From Draconibacterium orientale (lineage in GTDB: Bacteria > Bacteroidota > Bacteroidia > Bacteroidales > JAADGE01), in assembly GCA_020718265.1 (NCBI GenBank), contig DYSM01000095.1:1-9606 (forward strand): DNA of 9,606 nucleotides, in the 5' to 3' direction. Position 1 is the first letter of the stretch; each line of letters starts with the position of its first letter. The notes beneath the pieces are model-generated. The model searched no databases. It saw nothing but the letters and a program-made list of their open reading frames with translations, and was not told the DNA's origin. Made by a program: the position numbers and the translations under genes. This document shows positions 1-6,829 of this stretch, in pieces.

Positions 1-96
1 GTATTTCCTCAGAATTTCTAAAAATATTCAAATCTAAGTTTTGCTATATCATAAAGTAATTCAATGTGTTATAAGTTTTCTTAAAAACACTATATC

Positions 97-128
97 ACAA
101 TGCCGAATCGGATTGGATACGGCATTGT
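97..128 (-). terminator. Hairpin terminator after the outer-membrane protein gene, possibly bidirectional
   Basis: A 9-bp perfect stem (ACAATGCCG pairing with CGGCATTGT) is followed inward by one A-A mismatch and three more pairs around a 6-nt loop. It lies 33 nt past the stop codon of the DUF5723 gene. On the minus strand a TTTTT run follows the stem about 9 nt later. On the plus strand the stem is followed at once by a T-rich stretch (TCTTTG, then TTCTTTTTCTTC). It could therefore also stop a convergent plus-strand transcript, although no such gene is visible. The stem is seen directly; its terminator role is inferred from position and the T-rich flanks. Confidence 0.72.
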
Positions 129-161
129 CTTTGTTTATATTCTTTTTCTTCTTAACAGATT

Positions 162-1694
162 TTATTCTAACAGCGGAATATCTTTTTTACTTCCGCAAAT
201 TGTAAAATTCAGACCCGTGTGGAATGTGATGCGTTTTGTGTTGCGTATCCATTCTTCGGCACGCGGACTGTCGTTTGCTGCCCAATAAAACGGCGCAATA
301 TTGTCGGACATGATATAAAATTGCAGAGGACCGAATTTTGTAACCAATCCTGCACCGATGTTGTTGTATAAGCCGTCCATGATTGTATAGCTCATCGAAA
401 AGCCCCACCCGCGCATGAAATGTGTGTTTGCCGAAAGGGTTGTTGCCGAAAAGAGCGATTTGTTATACAAAGTTCCGCGATAAAGCAAACCTAAATCGAA
501 CCATTTTACGGGTGAAAACGTTGCACCGGCGTAAAGTTTTGACGTCAATCGGGTTTTGTATGCGTCGTTTGAAAATATTGCGGTCGCACTGTATGAGGTC
601 AGGCTGTCGGTTAAATCTGTCAAGGCTTCTGACAAAAGGCTAACATCAGCGTTTTCAGCTTCGTAGTAGTTCGATATGTATTCGGCTGCATCTAAACCTG
701 TAAATTTGAATTCGCCGTTTTGTTGCGCTTGTAAGGTGTTTGCTTTCCATTTTATGAAACCAATATCGTTTATTGACGCCGAAACGTTGAAGTATTTGTT
801 TATTTGATATTCGTAACCAAAATCAAATCCTAAGCCAAAGTTTCTGCCCAAAAGAATTTGTCCTAAGCCGGCATCGCCTATGCGACTTTCGCTCAGTGCG
901 TTTGCGCGTTCTGTCATGGATGAATCGACAACGTTTATCATCCGGTCTAAATAATCCGTTAATGCGGAATCGCTTGTGATGCTTAGATTTGAAACACTCG
1001 GGAACGATTCGATGGTTGCTGCACGAATTAACATGTCTGTTTTAAATGTATAATCGTAATAATCTAAGTCTGTGTACCATTGTACGCCGATGTTTCGTGC
1101 ATCCACATTTGCCATGCCTGACAAAAGTTTTACGCGCATTCCTACGGACATGTTGTTGAAAAATTCTTTGGATAAGCCGAACGATGTTTCCATGTAATTT
1201 GTAACATCGTATCCGAATGTGAAATCGAGCGGCGTGCCGTCTTCGCGATAATTTCCGTTGCGTATTTCAACAATTGAGCGCGGATATTGGAAATTCATGT
1301 TGGTTTTATTACTGATACCGAACGAAAAATAATAGCTGTTCGGCAAGCGGAATCCAAAACTCAAAATATCGAACTCGGCAGTTGTGCTAAGGTAATTTTT
1401 TTCGCTCATGGCGGCTTCAATGCCGTCTAAATCAATCATAAACGAGTCGGTATGAATTGGGTCGGGCACAATGACATCTTTGAACGTAAAACCGGAATGG
1501 TGTGCGCTCACGAATGCACTGCTGATGCCCGGAATGCCGATGTAAAGTTTGCAATCGGGTTGGCGTGCCACGTTATCTTTGTGAAATTGCGGCAAGCGGC
1601 GCATGTTGTACATGATATTGTCTTGTGCCGAAGTGTTTAAGTTGAAAACATTCAACAAAATAAACAGAACTATGCTGATTTTAAAATTTTTCAT
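162..1694 (-). CDS. DUF5723 family outer-membrane beta-barrel-like protein
   Basis: This 510-residue protein of unknown function is predicted to reside in the outer membrane. Residues 1-23 form a Sec signal peptide (basic start, hydrophobic VLFILLNVF core, likely cut after TSA and before Gln24). The mature part opens with features I recognise from DUF5723: MRRLPQF near 31-37, a YIGIPGISSAF segment at 51-61, SGFTFKDVI at 67-75, NYLSTT near 100, and LSFGFRLPNSYYFSFGI at 111-127. The remainder alternates aromatic and small residues in short strands (for example LGFDFGYEYQINKYFNVSASIND, positions 288-310), as expected for a barrel, up to a final FHTGLNFTI strand at 491-499. I chose the ATG at 1694 over an in-frame GTG at 1700, because the ATG has an AGGTGA sequence just upstream and the GTG would overlap it. 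It is 26 nt downstream of a predicted lipoprotein gene and probably co-transcribed with it. The family assignment is from memory of the motif pattern; the function is unknown. Confidence 0.85.
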   Translation of the reverse strand: MKNFKISIVLFILLNVFNLNTSAQDNIMYNMRRLPQFHKDNVARQPDCKLYIGIPGISSAFVSAHHSGFTFKDVIVPDPIHTDSFMIDLDGIEAAMSEKNYLSTTAEFDILSFGFRLPNSYYFSFGISNKTNMNFQYPRSIVEIRNGNYREDGTPLDFTFGYDVTNYMETSFGLSKEFFNNMSVGMRVKLLSGMANVDARNIGVQWYTDLDYYDYTFKTDMLIRAATIESFPSVSNLSITSDSALTDYLDRMINVVDSSMTERANALSESRIGDAGLGQILLGRNFGLGFDFGYEYQINKYFNVSASINDIGFIKWKANTLQAQQNGEFKFTGLDAAEYISNYYEAENADVSLLSEALTDLTDSLTSYSATAIFSNDAYKTRLTSKLYAGATFSPVKWFDLGLLYRGTLYNKSLFSATTLSANTHFMRGWGFSMSYTIMDGLYNNIGAGLVTKFGPLQFYIMSDNIAPFYWAANDSPRAEEWIRNTKRITFHTGLNFTICGSKKDIPLLE

Positions 1695-1696
1695 TT

Positions 1697-1702
1697 TCAC
1701 CT
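1697..1702 (-). promoter_or_regulatory. Possible Shine-Dalgarno site for the DUF5723 gene
   Basis: On the minus strand the sequence reads AGGTGA-AA-ATG, so the AGG core sits 5 nt before the ATG at 1694. This is the best ribosome-binding-site match in the window, where the other genes show little or none. It decides the start: the alternative GTG at 1700 lies within the AGGTGA itself. Given how little Bacteroidota depend on such sites, its strength is uncertain. Confidence 0.4.
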
Positions 1703-1720
1703 AATTTTAAACTGTTTTTA

Positions 1721-2965
1721 CTAAAATTGGTCGTTTGTATTACCTTCGTATTCTAATTTGACACCAACTTTCATACCCAAACTATATTCGCCCATAATGC
1801 GAACGAATATGCCCGGTATCGCATCCGGGTCGTGATTGAAACGTCCGACGAGTAAGATTCTGGATGCGTGTTGTTCTTGCAAATAACGGACGCGTTCTTG
1901 TGTCATAACGATTTCTGTTTCGCTGATTGTCGTCGTTGTTACATAACCTGCGCCGTCAGTTTCGGCAGATTTGAATATCCAACCTCTTTCATCTGAGGTA
2001 AATAAAGAGTCGATGATGTTTGCGTTTGTAACGGTTCCGAAATTTGTGGTGTCGGCGAAGTAAATTTGGCTGACACCTTCAAACGGAAATCCGTTGTCGA
2101 ATTTCAGTTTTAAAGTTACCGATTTAGCTTGGTCGTAGTTTGTACCGTCCCACGCAAAAGGCACTGTATCACTTACAAATAAATCTTCCAAACGAACCTC
2201 AAGCGGCAAATCAATATCGACATCTGCAGTCAGTTTTTCTGCTCCGGTTACGCTGAACGGCAAGTTTTGAGTGTTTTGTGAACCTGCTGTAATTTGAAAA
2301 CCAATACGATGCGGTACGGGCGAGAATGCGTCATCTAAGTCCGAAACACGCGCTGTGTCTATCACAAAATCAAAAGGTGCGAATGTGGCGTAGTTCGTCG
2401 GAGCCGGAATAGTCGTAAATTCATCTTCAGCATGAGTTACTTGAGCATAGTCATAATCGAAGAAATGCACGGTGTCCATTCTGAATTTCGTAACCAAAGG
2501 CAGTTCGTTCTTTATTTTGAACGTGATTTTCGGATTGTTGAAAAATAAATGTCCGCTCAGCATTTTATCGTAAATTTTCATTCTTTTGGTGTCCGATTTG
2601 AAAACGTATTGACTTGCCGGCACCGAAACTCCGGTGTTGTTGATGCTGTAATTTATTCCGGGGTAAATATCTGCCATCGTGATAGATATAAATTCTCGAT
2701 AATACATACGCATGTGAACCAGACCGTTGTTGTCGACTTCTGCCCAAAGTGAAGAGTCGCTCTCGGGCAGGAAATTTTGGATTTTAACTCTGGTATCAAC
2801 CAACGGAACAGCTACAGTTCCGTCTAAGTGGAACGAGTCTGTTTGGAGTTTTGAAATTTCGGGAAAAAACGTCATGTTTTCATAGTCGCGGCAGGATTGT
2901 GTGACAGCCGCTGCCGTGAAAAGCAGAGAAATCGAGAATAGCTGTATAGCTCTTTTTGCATTCAT
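1721..2965 (-). CDS. Predicted lipoprotein of unknown function, partner of the DUF5723 gene
   Basis: I do not recognise a named family for this 414-residue protein. The N-terminus is a lipoprotein-type signal: basic NAKR, a hydrophobic stretch at 7-21, and VTQSC with the candidate lipidated Cys25. The box is not ideal, since -3 is Thr, but Ser-Cys endings are common in Bacteroidota. RDYEN follows the Cys, and such acidic residues can mark surface export in this phylum. The mature part begins with a FHLDGTVAVPLVDTRVKIQNF segment (45-65, 21 residues quoted in part: GTVAVPLVDTRVKIQNF). It also has a LFFNNPKITFKIKNELPLV stretch (140-158) and NGFPFEGVSQIYFAD (291-305). These are strand-rich and look like beta-sandwich units. 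The C-terminus (395-406) is also strand-like. It has its own ATG and a promoter-like sequence upstream, and sits 26 nt before the DUF5723 gene. Export as a lipoprotein is likely; any joint function with the barrel protein is inference from adjacency only. Confidence 0.8.
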   Translation of the reverse strand: MNAKRAIQLFSISLLFTAAAVTQSCRDYENMTFFPEISKLQTDSFHLDGTVAVPLVDTRVKIQNFLPESDSSLWAEVDNNGLVHMRMYYREFISITMADIYPGINYSINNTGVSVPASQYVFKSDTKRMKIYDKMLSGHLFFNNPKITFKIKNELPLVTKFRMDTVHFFDYDYAQVTHAEDEFTTIPAPTNYATFAPFDFVIDTARVSDLDDAFSPVPHRIGFQITAGSQNTQNLPFSVTGAEKLTADVDIDLPLEVRLEDLFVSDTVPFAWDGTNYDQAKSVTLKLKFDNGFPFEGVSQIYFADTTNFGTVTNANIIDSLFTSDERGWIFKSAETDGAGYVTTTTISETEIVMTQERVRYLQEQHASRILLVGRFNHDPDAIPGIFVRIMGEYSLGMKVGVKLEYEGNTNDQF

Positions 2966-2991
2966 GCGATTTATAGTTTATGTTACAGCAA

Positions 2992-3018
2992 CAAAGTTAT
3001 GATTTTTTTTCTAAACAA
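2992..3018 (-). promoter_or_regulatory. Bacteroidetes-type promoter for the lipoprotein-DUF5723 unit
   Basis: On the minus strand, TAACTTTG (2999-2992) matches the -7 consensus TAnnTTTG exactly. A TTG (3018-3016) lies 16 nt further upstream, slightly short of the usual spacing of about 17-23, with an A-rich tract between. Transcription would begin near 2986 and leave a leader of about 20 nt before the ATG at 2965. The site fills the short gap after the 914-residue protein gene, so the last two genes can be expressed separately from the upstream unit. No hairpin terminator is visible in this gap, so read-through is also possible. Confidence 0.55.
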
Positions 3019-3025
3019 CATCTGA

Positions 3026-5770
3026 TTATTTTAATTTCATATCATATTTGCATAAACAGCCGCTTGGTGTGTTGGCTATCATGCTGAATGAAACATCGTC
3101 TTTGAAGGATGTGATACTGAATCGTCCGATTCCGGAAACAGGAAAACCGTCTATCTTAGTTCCTTTATTATCAATAAGATAATGGAGTTTCTTTTCGCCG
3201 CAGTGCAAGCCTATTTTGGTGTCTTTGGCACTAAATTTATAAAATTCCGGCATTTCGGAAATGTCTCCGCGTGCCGAGAATGAAAAGATTTTTTCTTTCT
3301 TATTGTTGAATGAATAAATTCGGTTTCCATCTGCAAAAATGAACTCATACAAGCCATCGCCGTCTAAATCTTGATATGCAAAATAATGTTTTTCCGAAAA
3401 TTCTTCCAACGTGTATTTTCCTATTTTTCCGGTTGTTTCGATAAAATAAACCACGCCTGACGGATTTGTTGTTACAAATCGAGCCGGATTTTTGCCCGAT
3501 GCCGGTTCAAAATAGATGTCGCTATTTTGTCCGATTTCAAATTTTGTCGTTGGTTCAACGCGTGTATCGCCTTTTCGGTCGGTAATGTAAACTTGCGATT
3601 TGTCAAAGAAAACCAAATAATCTTTGCCTTCGCTTGCAAAGTGTTTTATCGGTTTGGTTACGGCATATTGGGTTTTTGAGAAATTCCAGCCCGCAAGGCG
3701 TTTGCCTGTAGCATCGGTCAGAAAGATGCTTTTGTCAGCCAAAGGCACGGCGAATCTGTAATCTCTGTTTTTATCGTAATCCAACACTGTCATTCCTGTT
3801 GAGGCTTTTTCCGGTAATTTTGCAGGGAAACCTTCTACATAATTTCCAAGTCTGTCTATAATGTGAATTGCCGTTGCGGTGTTGAAAACGTATTGCAATT
3901 TGTTATTTTTAAAGAAATCTATCTGTTTTATTTCGCTCAAAATTTTGCCGTCAATAGGTTTTTCCCACAAAATTTTGCCGTCATTTCCAATTAGATACAA
4001 CTTGTTTTTAGCATCTTGAATTACAATTTCTTTGTCTTCTGTTAAATGATTTTTCACGACAGCGGGCTTTTTATCCGAAATGCTGTCGGTTTTTAGCTCC
4101 CAAACAGTTTCCGTCTCATTTTCCGATGTTATTTGATGTTCAAAATAGATAGACGTGTATGCCGGGCCGTCTTTGGCAACGTATTGAAATACAGGTCCGT
4201 AAAATTTGCGCCATTCCGTAAGTTCTTTTTCGGCGGCGGCGGCTTCGGTTTCGTCTAAAAAGCTTGTAAAGACGGAGTTCATGCCGTAAGTACTTAGCCC
4301 GACCGTTATGTGGGCTTCGTCCGACAAATTGTCTTCAAGTGCTTCATATTGAGCATCTTGCTTGAATGTTTTTTTATTAAATCGTGAGGTCAGGTAGGTT
4401 TTCATGGCTTCTTCTGTTTCCGAAAAAAACATGTAATCGTCTATAATTGTATAAAAATGAGCGTTGAACTGAGAATATATATGTCCAAACATGTGCGGAA
4501 TCAGTTTAGCATCAGGTAGTTTGTCGTAAATATATTCTGTGTTGTCAATTTTAAACTTCTGTTCTGTAGCCGTCTTTTGTTTTGCTTTTAGCACGTCCAA
4601 AAATTTGTTAATGTCGTTTTCATCGCTGAGTTTAATGATACCGTAAGCGTTATGTTCTCTGCCGTTGCGACGAATATCGGTAACAACATAAGCCGCTTCC
4701 GTGCTGAAATATTTGTATAGATTTTCTTCCGGTCTGATTTCATACGTTTTTTTGAATTTTACAATATAGTTTTGAAACGAATTATATTCCTTTATTTCAG
4801 TCAGATATGTTGAAAAGAATTTGTAAAAATCCTCGCCGCTTCCAATGCTCATTATGCTAAAATAGGCTGTTTTCTCCGGGAACAGTTCCATAATTTCAAG
4901 CGGTGCAGGCTCCAATTCGTTGAAAATTCCAAAGTAATGCTTGTTCGCTTGCGCAGATGTGTATCCGCTGAGCCGGAATGCTTTATCTTCCGAATTTAGA
5001 TTGAACACGCTCACATTTGCAAAATTTGACAGTAGCCCCACAGGTTTTTGCATGTTTAGTTTCAATAATGTTGAAACACTTTCCGGCAAGTTCGCATAAT
5101 TTACAAAAATTTTTACGGGCGAATCGCTATCTACGGCTTTGTATAATTGTGCGTATTCAGGCTCCGAAATCGGGTCGGAATTCAAGCTAAGTACCGAATG
5201 TTCTATCAGTATTTCCGATTTGCTCAGCAAAAAAAACGATTTATAGAAGCTATAATAAAATTGTGGATTACTCGATCGGGTAGGGGTGACGGTGAAAATT
5301 TTTGCACGGTCGTAATCTTTTTCCGTCGTCACGCCTAATTTTTTTGTCAAATTCGGTAATTCCGTCATCGCTTCCGACATTTCGTCCTCCGAAAGTGTAA
5401 TAATGTATAGAAAGTCAGTTGTTCTCAAGCCCATATTGTGGGCTGAAACAATCATTTTTTTTGTGCGAAGTTGTTTGATAATCGGATTCGTTTTTCCAAG
5501 ACTGTCTAACAACGTCAAATTCTCTACCAGCGTATTAAAAAAGTGTAATTTGCTGATTGTTTTATAGTTATCATTAGTCAGAATCTGCTTTGCCAACTCG
5601 AAAGGATTTTCAATTTCCAAGCGTACAGCCGCATCCGAAGGTACGGCGTTCGCAGCTTCGGGTATTTTCGTGGAGCTTCCGCCGAGAACAAGTGAAATAA
5701 GAAGAATTACCGCAAGCGATGCGCCCACGGCAATCCATACGGTTTTATTATTAATTGATTGTAGGTTCAT
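3026..5770 (-). CDS. Membrane-anchored protein with DUF3352-like N-terminal half and beta-propeller-like C-terminal half
   Basis: This 914-residue protein has no known function. Residues 10-30 are a single hydrophobic segment with no clear cleavage site, so it is probably a signal anchor with the rest in the periplasm. Residues about 36-560 resemble DUF3352-type proteins of Bacteroidota: IPEAANAVPSDAAVRLEIENP early on, then LTLLDSL at 85-91, and long alternating helix and strand segments. Residues about 580-910 carry repeated strand-turn units with the pattern D-x-x-G-x-x-x-x-G-(F/W): LIGNDGKILW (593-602), IDRLGNYVEGFP (638-649), LTDATGKRLAGW (684-695) and IDNKGTKIDGFP (866-877). Acidic loops DYDKNRD (664-670) and DLDGDG (801-806) could bind calcium, as in VCBS/FG-GAP-like propellers. 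I chose the ATG at 5770. The reading frame extends to a TTG at 5806, which would lie deeper in dusB and add 12 residues before the membrane segment. It overlaps the dusB end by 20 nt, implying translational coupling. Domain names are by recognition only. Confidence 0.82.
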   Translation of the reverse strand: MNLQSINNKTVWIAVGASLAVILLISLVLGGSSTKIPEAANAVPSDAAVRLEIENPFELAKQILTNDNYKTISKLHFFNTLVENLTLLDSLGKTNPIIKQLRTKKMIVSAHNMGLRTTDFLYIITLSEDEMSEAMTELPNLTKKLGVTTEKDYDRAKIFTVTPTRSSNPQFYYSFYKSFFLLSKSEILIEHSVLSLNSDPISEPEYAQLYKAVDSDSPVKIFVNYANLPESVSTLLKLNMQKPVGLLSNFANVSVFNLNSEDKAFRLSGYTSAQANKHYFGIFNELEPAPLEIMELFPEKTAYFSIMSIGSGEDFYKFFSTYLTEIKEYNSFQNYIVKFKKTYEIRPEENLYKYFSTEAAYVVTDIRRNGREHNAYGIIKLSDENDINKFLDVLKAKQKTATEQKFKIDNTEYIYDKLPDAKLIPHMFGHIYSQFNAHFYTIIDDYMFFSETEEAMKTYLTSRFNKKTFKQDAQYEALEDNLSDEAHITVGLSTYGMNSVFTSFLDETEAAAAEKELTEWRKFYGPVFQYVAKDGPAYTSIYFEHQITSENETETVWELKTDSISDKKPAVVKNHLTEDKEIVIQDAKNKLYLIGNDGKILWEKPIDGKILSEIKQIDFFKNNKLQYVFNTATAIHIIDRLGNYVEGFPAKLPEKASTGMTVLDYDKNRDYRFAVPLADKSIFLTDATGKRLAGWNFSKTQYAVTKPIKHFASEGKDYLVFFDKSQVYITDRKGDTRVEPTTKFEIGQNSDIYFEPASGKNPARFVTTNPSGVVYFIETTGKIGKYTLEEFSEKHYFAYQDLDGDGLYEFIFADGNRIYSFNNKKEKIFSFSARGDISEMPEFYKFSAKDTKIGLHCGEKKLHYLIDNKGTKIDGFPVSGIGRFSITSFKDDVSFSMIANTPSGCLCKYDMKLK

Positions 5771-6824
5771 CTGATAAACAACTTGGGTTAAATAATTCGG
5801 AATCAACGATTTCCGTTTCGTTTGTTAGAGAAATAGAATTTATATCGAAATCTTGATAGGTTTCTAATATTTCTTGTAAAATAGATTTTATATCGTCAGG
5901 TTTCATGGCAGTCAAAAGGCGCAATCTCAAAGGTTTAAAATTTGGTAAACCTTTGAAATACAGCGCAAAATGTCGGCGCATTTCGTAAACACCGCGCATC
6001 TCGTCTTTTAGTTCCAACGATTTGTCGAAATGTTCAAACGACAAGGCAATGCGCTCGGCAATCGAAGGTTCGGGTAAATGTTCGCCGGTTTCAAGAAAAT
6101 GCCGTATTTGGTTGAAAATCCATGGTTTACCAATCGCCGCACGCCCAATCATAATGGCATCTACGCCGGTTTGATTGATTTTTTCGCTTGCCGATGCGCC
6201 GTCTTTCACATCGCCGTTTCCGATGATTGGAATCCGAATGCGAGGGTTTTGTTTAATTTCTCCGATGAGGCTCCAATCCGCCACGCCCGTGTAAAGCTGT
6301 GCGCGCGTGCGTCCGTGTATCGTGAGTGCTTGAATACCTGTATCTTGCAGTGGTTCAGCAAGTTCGTGAATGATTTTTGAACTGTCGTCCCAACCCAAAC
6401 GGGTTTTTACGGTTACGGGAATTTTTACGGCTTTTACGATTTCGGAAGTCATTTTTAACAGCTTAGGCACATCGCGTAACATGCCGGAGCCTGCGCCGCG
6501 CGTTGCAATTTTTTTCACCGGACAACCAAAGTTAATGTCTATCAAATCCGGATTATATGCTTCCGCAATTTTTGCCGATTCCACCATCGCATCAATATCG
6601 TGTCCGTAAAGTTGGATTCCCACCGGGCGTTCGATGTCGTCAATTTGCAATTTCGCCATGCTTTTTTTGATGTTGCGAATAATTGCTTCCGACGCAACAA
6701 ATTCAGTATAAAGCATATCCGCACCGTAACGTTTACAAATGTAACGAAACGAGCGGTCGGTTACGTCCTCCATCGGGGCTAGTAACAAAGGGTAGCGCGG
6801 TATGTGTATGTTGCCGATTTGCAA
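5751..6824 (-). CDS. dusB: tRNA-dihydrouridine synthase DusB
   Basis: This flavoenzyme reduces uridine to 5,6-dihydrouridine in the tRNA D-loop, using FMN and NADPH, in the cytoplasm. The 357 residues show the whole TIM-barrel signature: APMEDVTD at 16-23 (FMN site), NFGCP at 98-102 with catalytic Cys101, VKTRLGWD at 139-146 with FMN-binding Lys140, IHGRTRAQLYTG at 169-180 with His170, GNGD at 202-205, and GRAAIGKPW at 227-235. A helical C-terminal domain follows to about 325, then a less conserved tail of some 30 residues that is a little longer than usual. The start codon is TTG: MQIGNIHIP begins exactly where family members begin and no ATG is available nearby. The TTG lies 5 nt after the stop of the DUF1016 gene, and the 5 nt are all C, so there is no Shine-Dalgarno and initiation may depend on coupling. 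The 3' end overlaps the next gene by 20 nt. The dusB subfamily rather than dusA or dusC is assigned from the overall pattern. Confidence 0.95.
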   Translation of the reverse strand: MQIGNIHIPRYPLLLAPMEDVTDRSFRYICKRYGADMLYTEFVASEAIIRNIKKSMAKLQIDDIERPVGIQLYGHDIDAMVESAKIAEAYNPDLIDINFGCPVKKIATRGAGSGMLRDVPKLLKMTSEIVKAVKIPVTVKTRLGWDDSSKIIHELAEPLQDTGIQALTIHGRTRAQLYTGVADWSLIGEIKQNPRIRIPIIGNGDVKDGASASEKINQTGVDAIMIGRAAIGKPWIFNQIRHFLETGEHLPEPSIAERIALSFEHFDKSLELKDEMRGVYEMRRHFALYFKGLPNFKPLRLRLLTAMKPDDIKSILQEILETYQDFDINSISLTNETEIVDSELFNPSCLSDEPTIN

Positions 6825-6829
6825 GGGGG

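Noticed and set aside
29..36. TAGATTTG on the minus strand, a match to the -7 promoter box, downstream of the terminator
   Set aside because: The nearest upstream TTG is 25 nt away, outside the usual 17-23 range, and the gene it would serve lies outside the window.
100..288. Plus-strand reading frame of 62 codons overlapping the terminator and the end of the DUF5723 gene
   Set aside because: It begins inside the terminator hairpin and runs antisense to a well-supported gene, and its sequence resembles no family I know.
4231..4242. Four CGG triplets in a row (GCC on the coding strand), a possible unstable trinucleotide tract
   Set aside because: Only four units, encoding a short Ala run at residues 510-513 within a helical Glu/Ala segment; too short to suggest phase variation.
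5770..5806. Upstream TTG start at 5806 for the 914-residue protein
   Set aside because: It is a rare start codon deeper in dusB, with no ribosome-binding site, and adds residues before the signal anchor; the ATG at 5770 is simpler.
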